A stretch of DNA of 57,935 bases from the NCBI RefSeq assembly GCF_021390535.1, contig NZ_JAJUXG010000030.1, forward strand, positions 1-57,935. The letters run 5' to 3'. Source of the stretch: Dyadobacter sp. CY312 (GTDB lineage: Bacteria; Bacteroidota; Bacteroidia; Cytophagales; Spirosomataceae). A program made the translations under genes and the position numbers. Below, one piece after another: positions 26,094-36,052 of the stretch. The notes under the pieces are model-generated. The model searched no databases. It was given only the letters and a program-made list of their open reading frames with translations, and was not told the DNA's origin. Numbering within the stretch: the stretch's first letter is position 1; each line of letters begins with the position of its first letter.

Positions 26094-26266
26094 AATGTAT
26101 AATTGCTCCTATGACGCACCTGCCTATACGACGAAGTAATTCAGCGACTTACCTGGTAGCAGTAGAACCAGGTAAGTTTTTGGTCTGTGCTCAGGTTATT
26201 TTCAGAGTAATTCATTTTTTCGTCTTCATACATTCCTTTAAGTCCGTTAATTGATTAACGCTACAT

Positions 26267-26315
26267 GCAAAGAATCTCCATGCATTGTAAAGGAACAATG
26301 AAGGAGATTCTTTGC
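26267..26315. terminator. Nested hairpin between convergent genes
   Basis: GCAAAGAATCTCC (26267-26279) pairs perfectly with GGAGATTCTTTGC (26303-26315). A second perfect stem, CATTGT/ACAATG (26283-26288/26295-26300), sits inside. It lies between the S41-like gene (+) and the FG-GAP gene (-). The U-runs are short, so it may work as a processing or bidirectional terminator. The rest of 26094-26385 shows nothing else. Confidence 0.55.
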
Positions 26316-26385
26316 CATCAGTAACGAAACTGATTGTATTATTCACAATAACTACTTTGTTGGAGCCTTCCCTAGGCACACTTTA

Positions 26386-27597
26386 TCACTTCAGCCCGTT
26401 TTCGAACAAAAACACACCATTTTTATTAGCAACCACGATATCCGGCTTCTGGTCCAGATTAATATCCTGCACTACAATATTAAGACCTGCCCCTGAATCA
26501 ATATCAATTACATGCTCTTCAAAATAGGGTTCTTTACTGGAATCGAACTCAAAACAAAGCAATATAGCTGCGTCGCTGTCTCCGGGGTCGCGACCGTGAT
26601 GCGCAAGGAATCTTTTTCCTGTGATGTACTCTTTGACTCCGTCGCCATTCAGATCCGCCATAATGGATGCATGTGTCTGCGCTGTTGTGTTACTCATTAA
26701 ATTCGTCTTGAAATTAATTTCACCATCGGCACCTTTAATTTGCTCGTGCCACCACACTCCCAACGCATGTGCAGATGCACTTACCACATCATTTTTACCA
26801 TCGCCATTGACATCCAGAACCTGCATATGGGAACAGGGCTCGCCTAAACTGGCAGGATGAAAAACCCAGTTCCCACCATGATTGTTCCTGGTTCCTTCAA
26901 ACCAGCCTTCCCGAATGACTACATCATTAATACCATCCATGTTGATATCCCCGTATCCGATTCCGTGAGAAAAAATCTCGGTACCCAGGACATTCTCTTC
27001 ACTCAGGGCGAAACGTTTCCATTCTGTTTGCCCCTTTTTGGTCGGAGCCTGTAACCAGACGATCTGCTTTTTGTCCTTATCACCACAAAGTATGTCCAAC
27101 CTTCCGTCACCGTCTACATCAACAAAGCCCGGAGATTCATTGGTTATCCCCACGGAGTCAGCAATGATATGTTTCTTCCATTGGTCCGATTTATTTCTGG
27201 GATTTTCAAACCAGAAACCCGGTTTTCCTGGAAAGTCAACAATCACCACATCATCCCAACCATCCAGATTTACATCCATTCCCAGATTGAGGAATGAATT
27301 ACTGTATTCCTTACGGGGATCAAAAACACGGGACGGAGCCAGCTCATGCTTTTTCCAATTCGGCGCTTCAAACCAATAGTAGCCGGCAATAATATCCATT
27401 TTCCCGTCTTTGTTAAGGTCTGCAACCGCCACGCCTTCGGAAATAAAATCTCGGGTCAGTGTCGTTTTTTTGAAATTTTTGTATCGATCAGACTGGGCTA
27501 TTGAAAGATTTACACAAAATAAAACAAGTATCAGGACACAGAAAACAGATTTTATGCCTGGTGGGATCATCTTTACCATGCTTATTGAGTTAAACAT
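26386..27597 (-). CDS. Exported FG-GAP/VCBS-repeat protein
   Basis: A 403-residue protein (Met7 at 27579 is an alternative start) with a signal peptide ending 'CVNLSIAQ'. It carries at least seven calcium-type loops: 'DLNKDGKMD', 'DVNLDGWDD', 'DVDGDGRLD', 'DINMDGIND', 'DVNGDGKND', 'DLNGDGVKE' and 'DINLDQKPD'. This is a seven-bladed FG-GAP beta-propeller. Aromatic phrases such as 'YYWFEAPNWKKHEL' recur per blade. Such propellers bind ligands or glycans in the periplasm or on the surface. It starts 19 bases after the cupredoxin-dehydrogenase gene and is the last gene of that locus. Confidence 0.85.
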   Translation of the reverse strand: MFNSISMVKMIPPGIKSVFCVLILVLFCVNLSIAQSDRYKNFKKTTLTRDFISEGVAVADLNKDGKMDIIAGYYWFEAPNWKKHELAPSRVFDPRKEYSNSFLNLGMDVNLDGWDDVVIVDFPGKPGFWFENPRNKSDQWKKHIIADSVGITNESPGFVDVDGDGRLDILCGDKDKKQIVWLQAPTKKGQTEWKRFALSEENVLGTEIFSHGIGYGDINMDGINDVVIREGWFEGTRNNHGGNWVFHPASLGEPCSHMQVLDVNGDGKNDVVSASAHALGVWWHEQIKGADGEINFKTNLMSNTTAQTHASIMADLNGDGVKEYITGKRFLAHHGRDPGDSDAAILLCFEFDSSKEPYFEEHVIDIDSGAGLNIVVQDINLDQKPDIVVANKNGVFLFENGLK

Positions 27598-27615
27598 TCA
27601 CATAACTTATTCCAA

Positions 27616-30474
27616 CTACTTATTTAAAATCTTCCCAATCAACATCTGGGTTTCGTGATTTTCATGTGAGTGTTCCAATGCACCCAATTTGTTTTCCAGA
27701 TCTTTCAGCACCTTTTTAGATTCATCCGTCCCAATAGCACCAATGCGCTGAATGGTGTATGGTAAAATTTTAGGCAGTTTTGATTTCTGCGCCAAAAGCA
27801 TTGCGCGTTTCATATCAATTGCTGATAGTGGCTCGGCAGCATACCAAACCATTAATGGCAGGTTATGGTCATCCTTGTCCTCAGCTTTTTGAACCAGAGC
27901 CTCCAATACATCCCACCTTTGAGCTGGTGCGAGCCTCGTCAAAGCAGACGTAAGGTACAGCCTGACAACCGGTGAGGTATCTTTTTGTGCGAGGATTGTG
28001 AACTGTCTCAGTGTCTCGGGTGAAACCGTTTTATTTTCGGCCAACAACTGAACTGCCCAGCTTCTTACATCTTCGTTTTCATTGGTCAGCAGATCTGTAA
28101 GTTCTTTTTCCGTAAATCCTTTTGTTACATGCAGAGCCCACATTGCACGAAGTTTGCGGGTCACATCCGGATTCTGAGCCAATATTTCTTTTAGTGCCTT
28201 ATGTACCTTTTTATTCCCGCCACGCTCCTGCAATATTGTTCTCGCCTGACGCACATACCAATCATTTGCATTCAGCTGGTAATTAACCAACTCCATATCC
28301 GATGCTTTTGAAAGATCCACTTTAACAAATTTGTCATTGTCATGAGTAATTTTAAAAATCCGACCCATTGTTTTATCATGTACATCTGGATTGGGACTAT
28401 GGCACTGGTTTTTATCATACCAGTCGATAGCATATACCGATCCACTTGGATCATATTTCATATTCAACCACTGCGACCAGGAATCATTCATGGCCAGGAA
28501 ATCATTCTTATGAGAAGCAACATAACCCGATCCGTTCCGCTCAAAATGATCAACGTTCAGTCGGGAGCCATTTATGTTGTTCATGAAGATTTCATTACGA
28601 TATTCCTTTGGCCATGAATCACCACCCAGATATATCATGGCTCCTGCATGTGCGTGCCCACCCCCAGCAGAGGCAGATCGGAAATTACCAGCGTGCGGTC
28701 CGCGATCACCAAGCCAGTGTACATGATCACCAATGGTTTTAATGTCATCGTAGGTATATGGATTAAAGTGAGCTCCTGCCTGCCGTTGGTAACGTGCCCC
28801 CTGGATAACATGATACATGTGTGGAATTACGCATACTGTGATGAAAGGATGCCCGTAATCATTAAAATCAATTCCCCATGGATTACTGGTTCCTTCTGCA
28901 AACAGTTCAAACTTATGTGTGATCGGGTGATATCGCCAGACACCTGCGTTTAATTTGGTACGCTCAGAATCAGGAGCACCCGGCTTACCTACATTTGAAT
29001 GTGTGAAAACACCATGCGTACCATATAGCCAACCATCGGGGCCCCATCTCAAATTATTCAGCACTTCGTGAGTATCGTGAACGCCCCATCCATCCAGTAA
29101 CTTTTGCGGAGGCCCTGCGGGTTTGTCATTTTTGGCATTGATCGGAATATACAACAAGTAAGGAGCCGCACCAAGCCAGACACCACCCATCCCAACTTCG
29201 ATACCACTGACCAAATTCAAACCTTCCGCAAATACCTTTCTGCTGTCCAGGGTCCCGTCACCATTGGTATCTTCAAAAATCAGGATACGATCCCTGCCTT
29301 CTCCCTCCTTCGCTGGTACAGGATAAGTATGGCCTTCTACCACCCAAAGCCTTCCTTTTGCATCAATTGTGAAACTAATCGGACGGACTACATCGGGCTC
29401 CGCCGCTGCCAGAGTCACAGTAAAACCTTTTGGTGGAGTCATGACTTTGGCTGCCTCGACTCCTGAGAGTCCGGCATGCAACACAGGGTCCAAAGGTGGC
29501 AGAATGATAATATCCTTCTGTTTCAGTTCATTGGGAAAAGCGGGTCGACTTGGATAAAAAAGAAAATCATCAAAATTAATATGCGCCCATTTGTCATTTG
29601 GAATGTAGGGAATCTGAGAAATACCGGTCTCATTGTCGATGATTCTGATCACAATTTCTTTATCCATGTAGGGTTGCAAATCCACGACCACAGGCTGTAA
29701 AGTAGCGCGCCCCTGCCCGGTTATATGAAAAATGACCTGATCCGTACCAGCCAGTAAAAGCTCAACACGGGTATCCTGCAAAGCTCCTCCCGAAACCCGG
29801 AAAGCTGCAAAAGGTTGTGTCACCTTAAATGGAACAGAGGTCAAAGTTCCGGTTAGCTTAGAGTTAACCGTTCCTCCGCTGCTAAGAAAATATTTCCCTT
29901 CGAAACCAATATGCATTTCCTTTTCATGCACGGGAGAAGGATCTGAGTTAAAGACCGCGTTGGAGAATGCATCTCCGGTAGCGGTCCAATCTTTAAGTGA
30001 CCCGTTTTCAAAATTGAGATTTACAGGTTGTCCGTCCCTGGTAGGCAGTTGTCCTGCAATGGTCGCATTTGATATAACGCCTTCCACCACCTCAAAACTT
30101 CCAACCATACCCGCCACACGATGGCCAGGAACTGAACAGTAATAGGTATCATTCTGCTGTGCCGTGAATGTGATACTGGTACTGCTGCCCTTTTCAAGTA
30201 TCACCGTACTTTTAATACCGAGTTTTTCCAGAGCAATATCATGCGTCATCAGTTCACCGTTGGTAATCTTAATCCGCACCCGATCGCCTTTATTTGCCTT
30301 AAGTGTGGGATTGCGGGCCCCGTCGGGAGCAAAAAAGCCCAACATGGTTGCCTCCAGAGCATAATCCCTGTCAAAACGTACGCTGTCTTTCTTTTCCTGA
30401 AGGCTAACGCAGTAAGCCCAATTCGGCGGACCAATTAGACAAAGAGACAGAAAAATGATTACTATATATCGCAT
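27616..30474 (-). CDS. Cupredoxin-fused PVC-type dehydrogenase-like protein
   Basis: A 952-residue exported protein. Residues about 35-130 are a cupredoxin domain with type 1 copper ligands H78 ('MTHDIALE'), C113 and H118 ('YYCSVPGHRVAGM') and M123. Residues about 140-320 are a beta-sandwich ('VNLNFENGSLKDWTATGDAF') like a carbohydrate-binding or LamG-type module. Residues about 345-700 are a beta-propeller of the 'putative membrane-bound dehydrogenase' type ('FTIDAKGRLWVVEGHTYPVP', 'EDTNGDGTLDSRKVFAEGLN', 'GVHDTHEVLNNLRWGPDGWL'). Residues about 720-950 are HEAT-like repeats. No CxxCH haem motif is seen, although many relatives end in a cytochrome c domain. It probably oxidises a sugar-like substrate and passes electrons via copper, but the activity is inferred. 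Confidence 0.82.
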   Translation of the reverse strand: MRYIVIIFLSLCLIGPPNWAYCVSLQEKKDSVRFDRDYALEATMLGFFAPDGARNPTLKANKGDRVRIKITNGELMTHDIALEKLGIKSTVILEKGSSTSITFTAQQNDTYYCSVPGHRVAGMVGSFEVVEGVISNATIAGQLPTRDGQPVNLNFENGSLKDWTATGDAFSNAVFNSDPSPVHEKEMHIGFEGKYFLSSGGTVNSKLTGTLTSVPFKVTQPFAAFRVSGGALQDTRVELLLAGTDQVIFHITGQGRATLQPVVVDLQPYMDKEIVIRIIDNETGISQIPYIPNDKWAHINFDDFLFYPSRPAFPNELKQKDIIILPPLDPVLHAGLSGVEAAKVMTPPKGFTVTLAAAEPDVVRPISFTIDAKGRLWVVEGHTYPVPAKEGEGRDRILIFEDTNGDGTLDSRKVFAEGLNLVSGIEVGMGGVWLGAAPYLLYIPINAKNDKPAGPPQKLLDGWGVHDTHEVLNNLRWGPDGWLYGTHGVFTHSNVGKPGAPDSERTKLNAGVWRYHPITHKFELFAEGTSNPWGIDFNDYGHPFITVCVIPHMYHVIQGARYQRQAGAHFNPYTYDDIKTIGDHVHWLGDRGPHAGNFRSASAGGGHAHAGAMIYLGGDSWPKEYRNEIFMNNINGSRLNVDHFERNGSGYVASHKNDFLAMNDSWSQWLNMKYDPSGSVYAIDWYDKNQCHSPNPDVHDKTMGRIFKITHDNDKFVKVDLSKASDMELVNYQLNANDWYVRQARTILQERGGNKKVHKALKEILAQNPDVTRKLRAMWALHVTKGFTEKELTDLLTNENEDVRSWAVQLLAENKTVSPETLRQFTILAQKDTSPVVRLYLTSALTRLAPAQRWDVLEALVQKAEDKDDHNLPLMVWYAAEPLSAIDMKRAMLLAQKSKLPKILPYTIQRIGAIGTDESKKVLKDLENKLGALEHSHENHETQMLIGKILNK

Positions 30475-30579
30475 AAAAGTAACTATTGAAATAATTAGAA
30501 AATGAATGATTCTACCTGTAAAAATTATCGAATGAGTAAAAGGATATAATCAGAATAGTCTACATCCTTTTACCCATCC

Positions 30580-30605
30580 CCTCATAACCAACTACGGTTA
30601 TGAGG
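30580..30605. repeat. Hairpin between susD and the dehydrogenase gene
   Basis: CCTCATAACC (30580-30589) pairs perfectly with GGTTATGAGG (30596-30605) around a 6-base loop, in the 170-base gap after the SusD stop. No U-run follows on the minus strand, so mRNA processing or stability is likelier than full termination. Confidence 0.45.
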
Positions 30606-30644
30606 CTTCTTTCTAAACTGCTATATTAGAGCTTTTTACTCAGA

Positions 30645-32375
30645 TCAGTATCCTATATTTTGCTTGTAAACACCTCTTGACCAATTCATTTGCGCTTGCG
30701 GAATTGGCAAATACTCATCCCTGCCAGCAGTGAATTTAGCGACTTCAAGCCATGGTCTTCGTTTCTTTTCGGCATTGAGGTACTCATTCAGTGTTTTGGC
30801 AGCAATTCCCCATCGCACCAGGTCAAAAAACCGGCGGCCCTCCATCGCCATTTCAAGCCTTGCTTCCCACATTAAGGCATTCCATGCAAACGCTTTATCC
30901 CACTTTACATTACTTCCCACCACATAAGGTTCTACTTTGTACTTGACAGGAAATGTTCCGTTTGGCATTTTTAGCCTGTTTACACTGCGTGCAGCACGTT
31001 CTCTTATCTGATTGATAACCGGCAATGCTTCCATATGCCTCCCCAGTTGAATGAGTATTTCTGCCTTCCACAACAAAACTTCGGCATACCTCACTTCCAG
31101 CTGATTTTTGGAATTGAACATCCAGAAGGCATTAAACAAGCCCGGGCTGTTGGTTGTCACATTCTCTTTCAGCGAATGAAAATACCCGTACACTGCTGGT
31201 TGCCTCGAGGCGGTGCTATCGAACATAACTGGCTGATACTTCCAGGGATGCCCCGGAACGGCCACCGTATGTCCAAGCCTCGGATCCCAGGTATTATTTG
31301 CAAAGTACTCTTTCTTATTTACGATATTTTCATTGTTAAATGTATCAAAGAGTGGATATCCATTGGCGTCTACCTTAAATGCATTTACCATGTTATAGGT
31401 AGGTTTATGAAAATCGCAACAGCTGAAATAAGGGTTCCACCAGGGAGCAGTGAGTCCGTTTCCTTCATTGAGATTACCACGAACGGTACCATCATTTATC
31501 GTAAATTGTAGTTCCCACAAGGATTCTGGTGAGGCGTTGTCATATTCCAGCATGAAATTCTCGGCCATGTCGGTCGCTAATCTGTACTTTCCACTGTCAA
31601 TAATTTCGTTAACTAATGCCAGTGCTTCTGTTAGTTTAACATTATCAATGGTTGTAAGCTGATTCCTGTCATCTTGTGGATAAGCCATCCACAATACAGT
31701 GTAAGCTAAAAACGCTTTCGCCCCATATTTTGAAATCCTTCCCTTTTCAGCCTGTGTTTCAGGTAAATTATCAGCCGCAAACTTTAAGTCGTCATAAATC
31801 TTCTGCCAGAGAGCCAGATCTGATGTACTGCCTTCCTCCCTGTTGGGAATTTTAACAATATCCTCATTCGTATCTTCTTCAACCACATACGGAATGTATC
31901 TATATATCCTTTTCAATTTCAAATGAATCCACCCTCTCAAAAAGCGCATTTCAGCAATCCGCTCATTCTTTTGCGGATATTTGGTTTCATCCATGCGTTT
32001 GATGGCATTAATTGCAGTATTCACTCTGGAAATTCCGCTGTACCCACTAAACCAGACGCCATCATTATTCCCGACGTTGGCATTCACCAACGAATAGGTT
32101 TCCATCTGAAACCAGGGAGTTTGATCGTCGAGTCCACCACCACCCTTATACGCATCGTCAGACCGGAAACTGGCAATCCATGGGTTCATTGTATCGAAAG
32201 CATGCGCTCTTGGTATAAACGCATAGGCAGCTGTTACAAGACCATCAATGTGTTTTGGTTCGCTTATTTGCTCTTCTGTAATGATTCCCTTCGGATTCAC
32301 CTCCAATATATCCTGACACTGGGTAAAAGCCAATATTGTGCAAACCAATAGTATAAATCTATTTATTGTTTTCAT
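30645..32375 (-). CDS. SusD/RagB-family outer-membrane lipoprotein
   Basis: The ATG at 32375 (MKTINRFILLVCTILAFTQC) is preferred and gives 576 residues with lipobox Cys20 followed by 'QDILEVNPKG', a typical SusD start. The tetratricopeptide-type ligand-binding body has 'AEMRFLRGWIHLKLKRIY', 'SKYGAKAFLAYTVLWM' and 'EVRYAEVLLWKAEILIQLGR'. The C-terminal signature is 'ARLEMAMEGRRFFDLVRWG' and 'DEYLPIPQAQMNWSRG'. SusD caps the SusC barrel and captures substrate. It starts 13 bases after susC on the minus strand. Confidence 0.95.
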   Translation of the reverse strand: MKTINRFILLVCTILAFTQCQDILEVNPKGIITEEQISEPKHIDGLVTAAYAFIPRAHAFDTMNPWIASFRSDDAYKGGGGLDDQTPWFQMETYSLVNANVGNNDGVWFSGYSGISRVNTAINAIKRMDETKYPQKNERIAEMRFLRGWIHLKLKRIYRYIPYVVEEDTNEDIVKIPNREEGSTSDLALWQKIYDDLKFAADNLPETQAEKGRISKYGAKAFLAYTVLWMAYPQDDRNQLTTIDNVKLTEALALVNEIIDSGKYRLATDMAENFMLEYDNASPESLWELQFTINDGTVRGNLNEGNGLTAPWWNPYFSCCDFHKPTYNMVNAFKVDANGYPLFDTFNNENIVNKKEYFANNTWDPRLGHTVAVPGHPWKYQPVMFDSTASRQPAVYGYFHSLKENVTTNSPGLFNAFWMFNSKNQLEVRYAEVLLWKAEILIQLGRHMEALPVINQIRERAARSVNRLKMPNGTFPVKYKVEPYVVGSNVKWDKAFAWNALMWEARLEMAMEGRRFFDLVRWGIAAKTLNEYLNAEKKRRPWLEVAKFTAGRDEYLPIPQAQMNWSRGVYKQNIGY

Positions 32376-32388
32376 ATCTGTATTGTTG

Positions 32389-35300
32389 TCAAAATGAAAC
32401 ATTAATACCCATCATGAATATTTGGGGGCGAACATACGGGCTGGAATATTCATTTGCCTTGCTTGCATTTTCCGGATCAATGCCGGTATACTTATTGGCA
32501 CCCCACCACTTTTTGAGGTTGACAATATTTTGGGCATTCACATAAACCCTGAACTGTTTCATCCCGATTTTAGAGATAGCGCGGGCCGGAAGATTATATC
32601 CCAACTCAATATGCCTAAGTTTCAAATACGAACCCGACTCCGTGAAATAAGTAGACACCCTACGTTCGTCATTCGTATTATAAAGAGATAAAGCAGGAAT
32701 ATCGGAATCGTTATTTTCTGGTGTCCAGGCACCTAATAATCTTTTGGGGTGATTGAAACCGCTCTGAGTCCATACATTCCAGAAATCACTGTATGACTTC
32801 CAGTCATTTCTTACCGTATTACCGGCAATTCCCTGCCAGAACATAGAGAAATCAAAATTCTTAAATTTGGAGTCTACATTCAATCCGTACATAAATTTTG
32901 GATCACTGACACCAATCCAGGTACGGTCGTGTTCCCAGGTTATCTTCCCATCATTGTCCAAATCTTTATAGCGGATTCTTCCCAACCCTTTCCCCTGCTG
33001 TTCCGCAGAATTGGCTACTTCTTCGTCCGACTTAAATAAGCCATCCGCAATAAAACCGTAAATGGAATTTAACGGGCGTCCCAGAATATCATCGTCCAAT
33101 CCATTTCCTCCATAGGTAAATTTCACCGATTCCGGCAAATCATCTACCTTATTTCTGAACGTACTAAAATTACCGGTAAAAGAATATTCAAATCCACTTT
33201 CCAATTTATCGCCATAAGTTAAAATTAACTCAATCCCACGATTGGTCATGTTAGCCGCATTGATCCACTGATACCCCCCTTCTCCAATGGCTGCTAAATA
33301 GGGAGGTTCATAAAGCATTCCTTCAGTATACTTATAGAAATAATCGACTGATCCGGTTAGCTTTGACCCGAGTATACCAAAATCCACTCCCAGGTTGGTT
33401 TGCCTTGTTGCTTCCCATTTCAGATTCGGATTTCCGACATGTCGTCTTCTAAATCCTGAAAACAGCGTCCCGGATTCGTTGCCCGCCAAGCCGTAACTCG
33501 TTGCATTATAATTCGCATCATAGAAATTGACCAATGCATTGGTAGGGATATTGGAATTCCCATTCATACCCCAACTTGCTCTTAGTTTTAAATCCGAAAC
33601 AAAAGGCACATTCTTAAGGAAATCTTCATCGCTTAAACGCCACCCGGCAGACACAGCCGGAAAAAAACCGAATTGATTATTAATCCCGAATTTTGAAGAG
33701 CCATCGTATCGGAGCGTTGCCGAAAGCAGATATTTGTCTTTGAACGAATAGTTGAACTTGGAAAAATAAGATAACAAGGAAAACTCATCGCCAGTACCAT
33801 ATATTTCCTGCGTACCTGTGGCCGAACTTAAGTAGCCATAATCATAATTTTCCAGTTCCAGACCCCTCCGAAAGCCTTCCATATTCTGGAAAGTATACCT
33901 TGACGTTTCCATACCGGCAAGGAAATCGAGACTATGATTTTGAAGGCTTAAGTTATAGTTCAAAGTATTGGTCCAGGTAGTCGTAATATCCTGTCCCTGA
34001 TAACTTCTAACCCCATTGTTAATATTCCTTTTGCCTCCGCCTTCAACCCAGGTAAATTCTATATGCCTGTAATTGTTCCCGGTATAATCCAATCCGAATT
34101 GAGTCTTCAGATGAAGATTTTTCAAAACTTTCAGATTTGCATATACGCTTCCGATTATTTTATTGGTTGTAGTGAAATTATCCTTTCCGAGGTTGAGCAT
34201 ACGTACGGGATTATTGTAATCATCCATCCCCAAGCTATAAGCCGTGCCGCCCCAGCCTCCATCGGTGGTATAAACCGGAATAATCGGAGGCATTGTTAAA
34301 AAAGAGTGACTGTGATTCTGGTCGTTAATTTTTGAGGTAGAGACTGCAATATTCTCACCTATATTCAACCGGTTCTTGATCAAACTATATTCAGAATTTA
34401 AACGTAAGGAAATACGTCTGAGACCGGTATGTATCTGTGTACCACGGTTTTCGTAGTAATTTACCGAAAACATATTTCGCACATTCTGATTCCCGTTGGT
34501 CAACGTAATCTGATGATTATTCTGAAGTCCTAATTGTGATCCGGCGTCAAACCAATCAGTATCAGCCGCTTTCATTGTTTTTTCAGAATTGAGCCATTCC
34601 CTGGGAATTACCTCATCCAGAACAGGTTTCCCATTCGGATCCAAATGTGATTTGAAAGAATAGATTTGCGTAACAGCATTCGGATCTTGTTTTTCATTGA
34701 CAGCCGCCTGCCAAAATGCACGGCCAAATTCCTGTGTATTCATCATAGGAACCCGGTTCATAAAACTGGATACACCCACTGAACCACTGTATGCAATTTT
34801 GGTTTCACCTATTTTACCTTTTTTGGTCTCAATGAGAATAACACCACTTGCCGCTCTGGAACCATAAATACTGGCTGATGCCGCATCTTTCAAAACTTGT
34901 ATGGATGCAATGTCATTGGGATTGATATCTCTCAGATTAACGTTTGTTGGAAATCCGTCGACCACAATTAACGGAGGAGCCGACCGCATGGAAGTCAGTC
35001 CCCTTATCTGCACGCTCACATTACCTACAGGACTTCCATCACCCGTAATATAAACGCCAGGAAGCCTTCCCTGCAATCCCTGCATGACATTGGAGTAGCT
35101 ATTTTTCTCGATTTCACGTGCGGTAACCATTGCAACGGAGCCAGTCAGATCCGCCTTCTTTTGAGTCATGTAGCCCACCACAATTACTTCTCCAAGTGCC
35201 TTAGTATCTTCTAGTAGTGTAACTTCAACATGCGTTTGGTTACCTATTTTCAACTCCTGTGTTATATAACCCACATAGCTAAAAACCAATACCGCATCAA

Positions 35301-35868
35301 CATTATCCGGAACGGAAAGTTGGAAACCACCTTTTTCATTTGTCGTAGTTCCAGTTGAAGTACCTTTTATCACCACACTTACTCCAGGCAAAGGACTATT
35401 TGAATCCGCGGTCAGCACTTGTCCGGTAACGGTTGCCTCCGTTATTAGCTGTTCATGGGTAGACCTATCAATGGTTTCATGCAGTTTGTTGTTATCGTCT
35501 GTATTATCATGCTTTTTTGTCAAGACAATATGCCCTCCGGATACCGCATACTGAATACCTAACGGAACTAATAATCTGTCTAAAACGACATCCAATGAGT
35601 ATTTCGACACAGAAATACTCACTCTATGCTTCTCAACCAGAGACGGTACATAGGAAAATTTAACCTTTGTTGACTTCTCAATATTTGCCAACACGTCACT
35701 GAGCGGTTGGCTGTTCACATCTAAGCTTATCTCTCGTTTCAGGAGCTCCTGGGCCAGGCCATTGCCAGCAAACGTAAGGCTGGTAAAAATGAGTGAGACA
35801 AGGAATGGAATACAGGTTACCTTTATCACTGTTGCCAGAATTTTTAATGGTATACTATTTTTTTTCAT
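32389..35868 (-). CDS. SusC/RagA TonB-dependent transporter with STN signalling domain
   Basis: A 1159-residue transporter. The N-terminal signal is followed by an STN (secretin/TonB N-terminal) domain at about residues 45-118, a CarboxypepD_reg-like domain at about 147-220 ('LPGVSVVIKGTSTGTTTNEK') and the TonB-box-like 'LGEVIVVGY'. The plug follows ('VMQGLQGRLPGVYI', 'LIVVDGFPTNVNLRDINPND', 'ASIYGSRAASGVILIETKKG') and then a beta-barrel ending 'QIFMMGINVSF'. The STN domain is present in transporters that signal to a FecR anti-sigma factor, matching the sigma/FecR genes directly upstream. With SusD it should import a large ligand, probably a glycan. Confidence 0.96.
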   Translation of the reverse strand: MKKNSIPLKILATVIKVTCIPFLVSLIFTSLTFAGNGLAQELLKREISLDVNSQPLSDVLANIEKSTKVKFSYVPSLVEKHRVSISVSKYSLDVVLDRLLVPLGIQYAVSGGHIVLTKKHDNTDDNNKLHETIDRSTHEQLITEATVTGQVLTADSNSPLPGVSVVIKGTSTGTTTNEKGGFQLSVPDNVDAVLVFSYVGYITQELKIGNQTHVEVTLLEDTKALGEVIVVGYMTQKKADLTGSVAMVTAREIEKNSYSNVMQGLQGRLPGVYITGDGSPVGNVSVQIRGLTSMRSAPPLIVVDGFPTNVNLRDINPNDIASIQVLKDAASASIYGSRAASGVILIETKKGKIGETKIAYSGSVGVSSFMNRVPMMNTQEFGRAFWQAAVNEKQDPNAVTQIYSFKSHLDPNGKPVLDEVIPREWLNSEKTMKAADTDWFDAGSQLGLQNNHQITLTNGNQNVRNMFSVNYYENRGTQIHTGLRRISLRLNSEYSLIKNRLNIGENIAVSTSKINDQNHSHSFLTMPPIIPVYTTDGGWGGTAYSLGMDDYNNPVRMLNLGKDNFTTTNKIIGSVYANLKVLKNLHLKTQFGLDYTGNNYRHIEFTWVEGGGKRNINNGVRSYQGQDITTTWTNTLNYNLSLQNHSLDFLAGMETSRYTFQNMEGFRRGLELENYDYGYLSSATGTQEIYGTGDEFSLLSYFSKFNYSFKDKYLLSATLRYDGSSKFGINNQFGFFPAVSAGWRLSDEDFLKNVPFVSDLKLRASWGMNGNSNIPTNALVNFYDANYNATSYGLAGNESGTLFSGFRRRHVGNPNLKWEATRQTNLGVDFGILGSKLTGSVDYFYKYTEGMLYEPPYLAAIGEGGYQWINAANMTNRGIELILTYGDKLESGFEYSFTGNFSTFRNKVDDLPESVKFTYGGNGLDDDILGRPLNSIYGFIADGLFKSDEEVANSAEQQGKGLGRIRYKDLDNDGKITWEHDRTWIGVSDPKFMYGLNVDSKFKNFDFSMFWQGIAGNTVRNDWKSYSDFWNVWTQSGFNHPKRLLGAWTPENNDSDIPALSLYNTNDERRVSTYFTESGSYLKLRHIELGYNLPARAISKIGMKQFRVYVNAQNIVNLKKWWGANKYTGIDPENASKANEYSSPYVRPQIFMMGINVSF

Positions 35869-35968
35869 AATTTTACAACGGTTTTAGTGTACACAAGCAA
35901 CAAAGCCCTCCCACGATTCCCGATAACGGGAACCTTTAAGTACTACTTAGATTGGTGAGGAGTAATCA

Positions 35969-35999
35969 GGGTCGATAGCGCTGGTACCGCTATCGACCC
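35969..35999 (+). terminator. Strong hairpin with U-run on the plus strand, upstream of susC
   Basis: GGGTCGATAGCG (35969-35980) pairs perfectly with CGCTATCGACCC (35988-35999), followed by ATTTTTTTTA. This is a textbook intrinsic terminator for plus-strand transcripts, although the neighbouring genes are on the minus strand. It lies between the FecR stop and the susC start. It may stop antisense transcription or form a 5' leader hairpin. Confidence 0.6.
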
Positions 36000-36052
36000 A
36001 TTTTTTTTAGGTTATGGTTTCATCATATTATTATGGTTAAGTTATGATTAGG

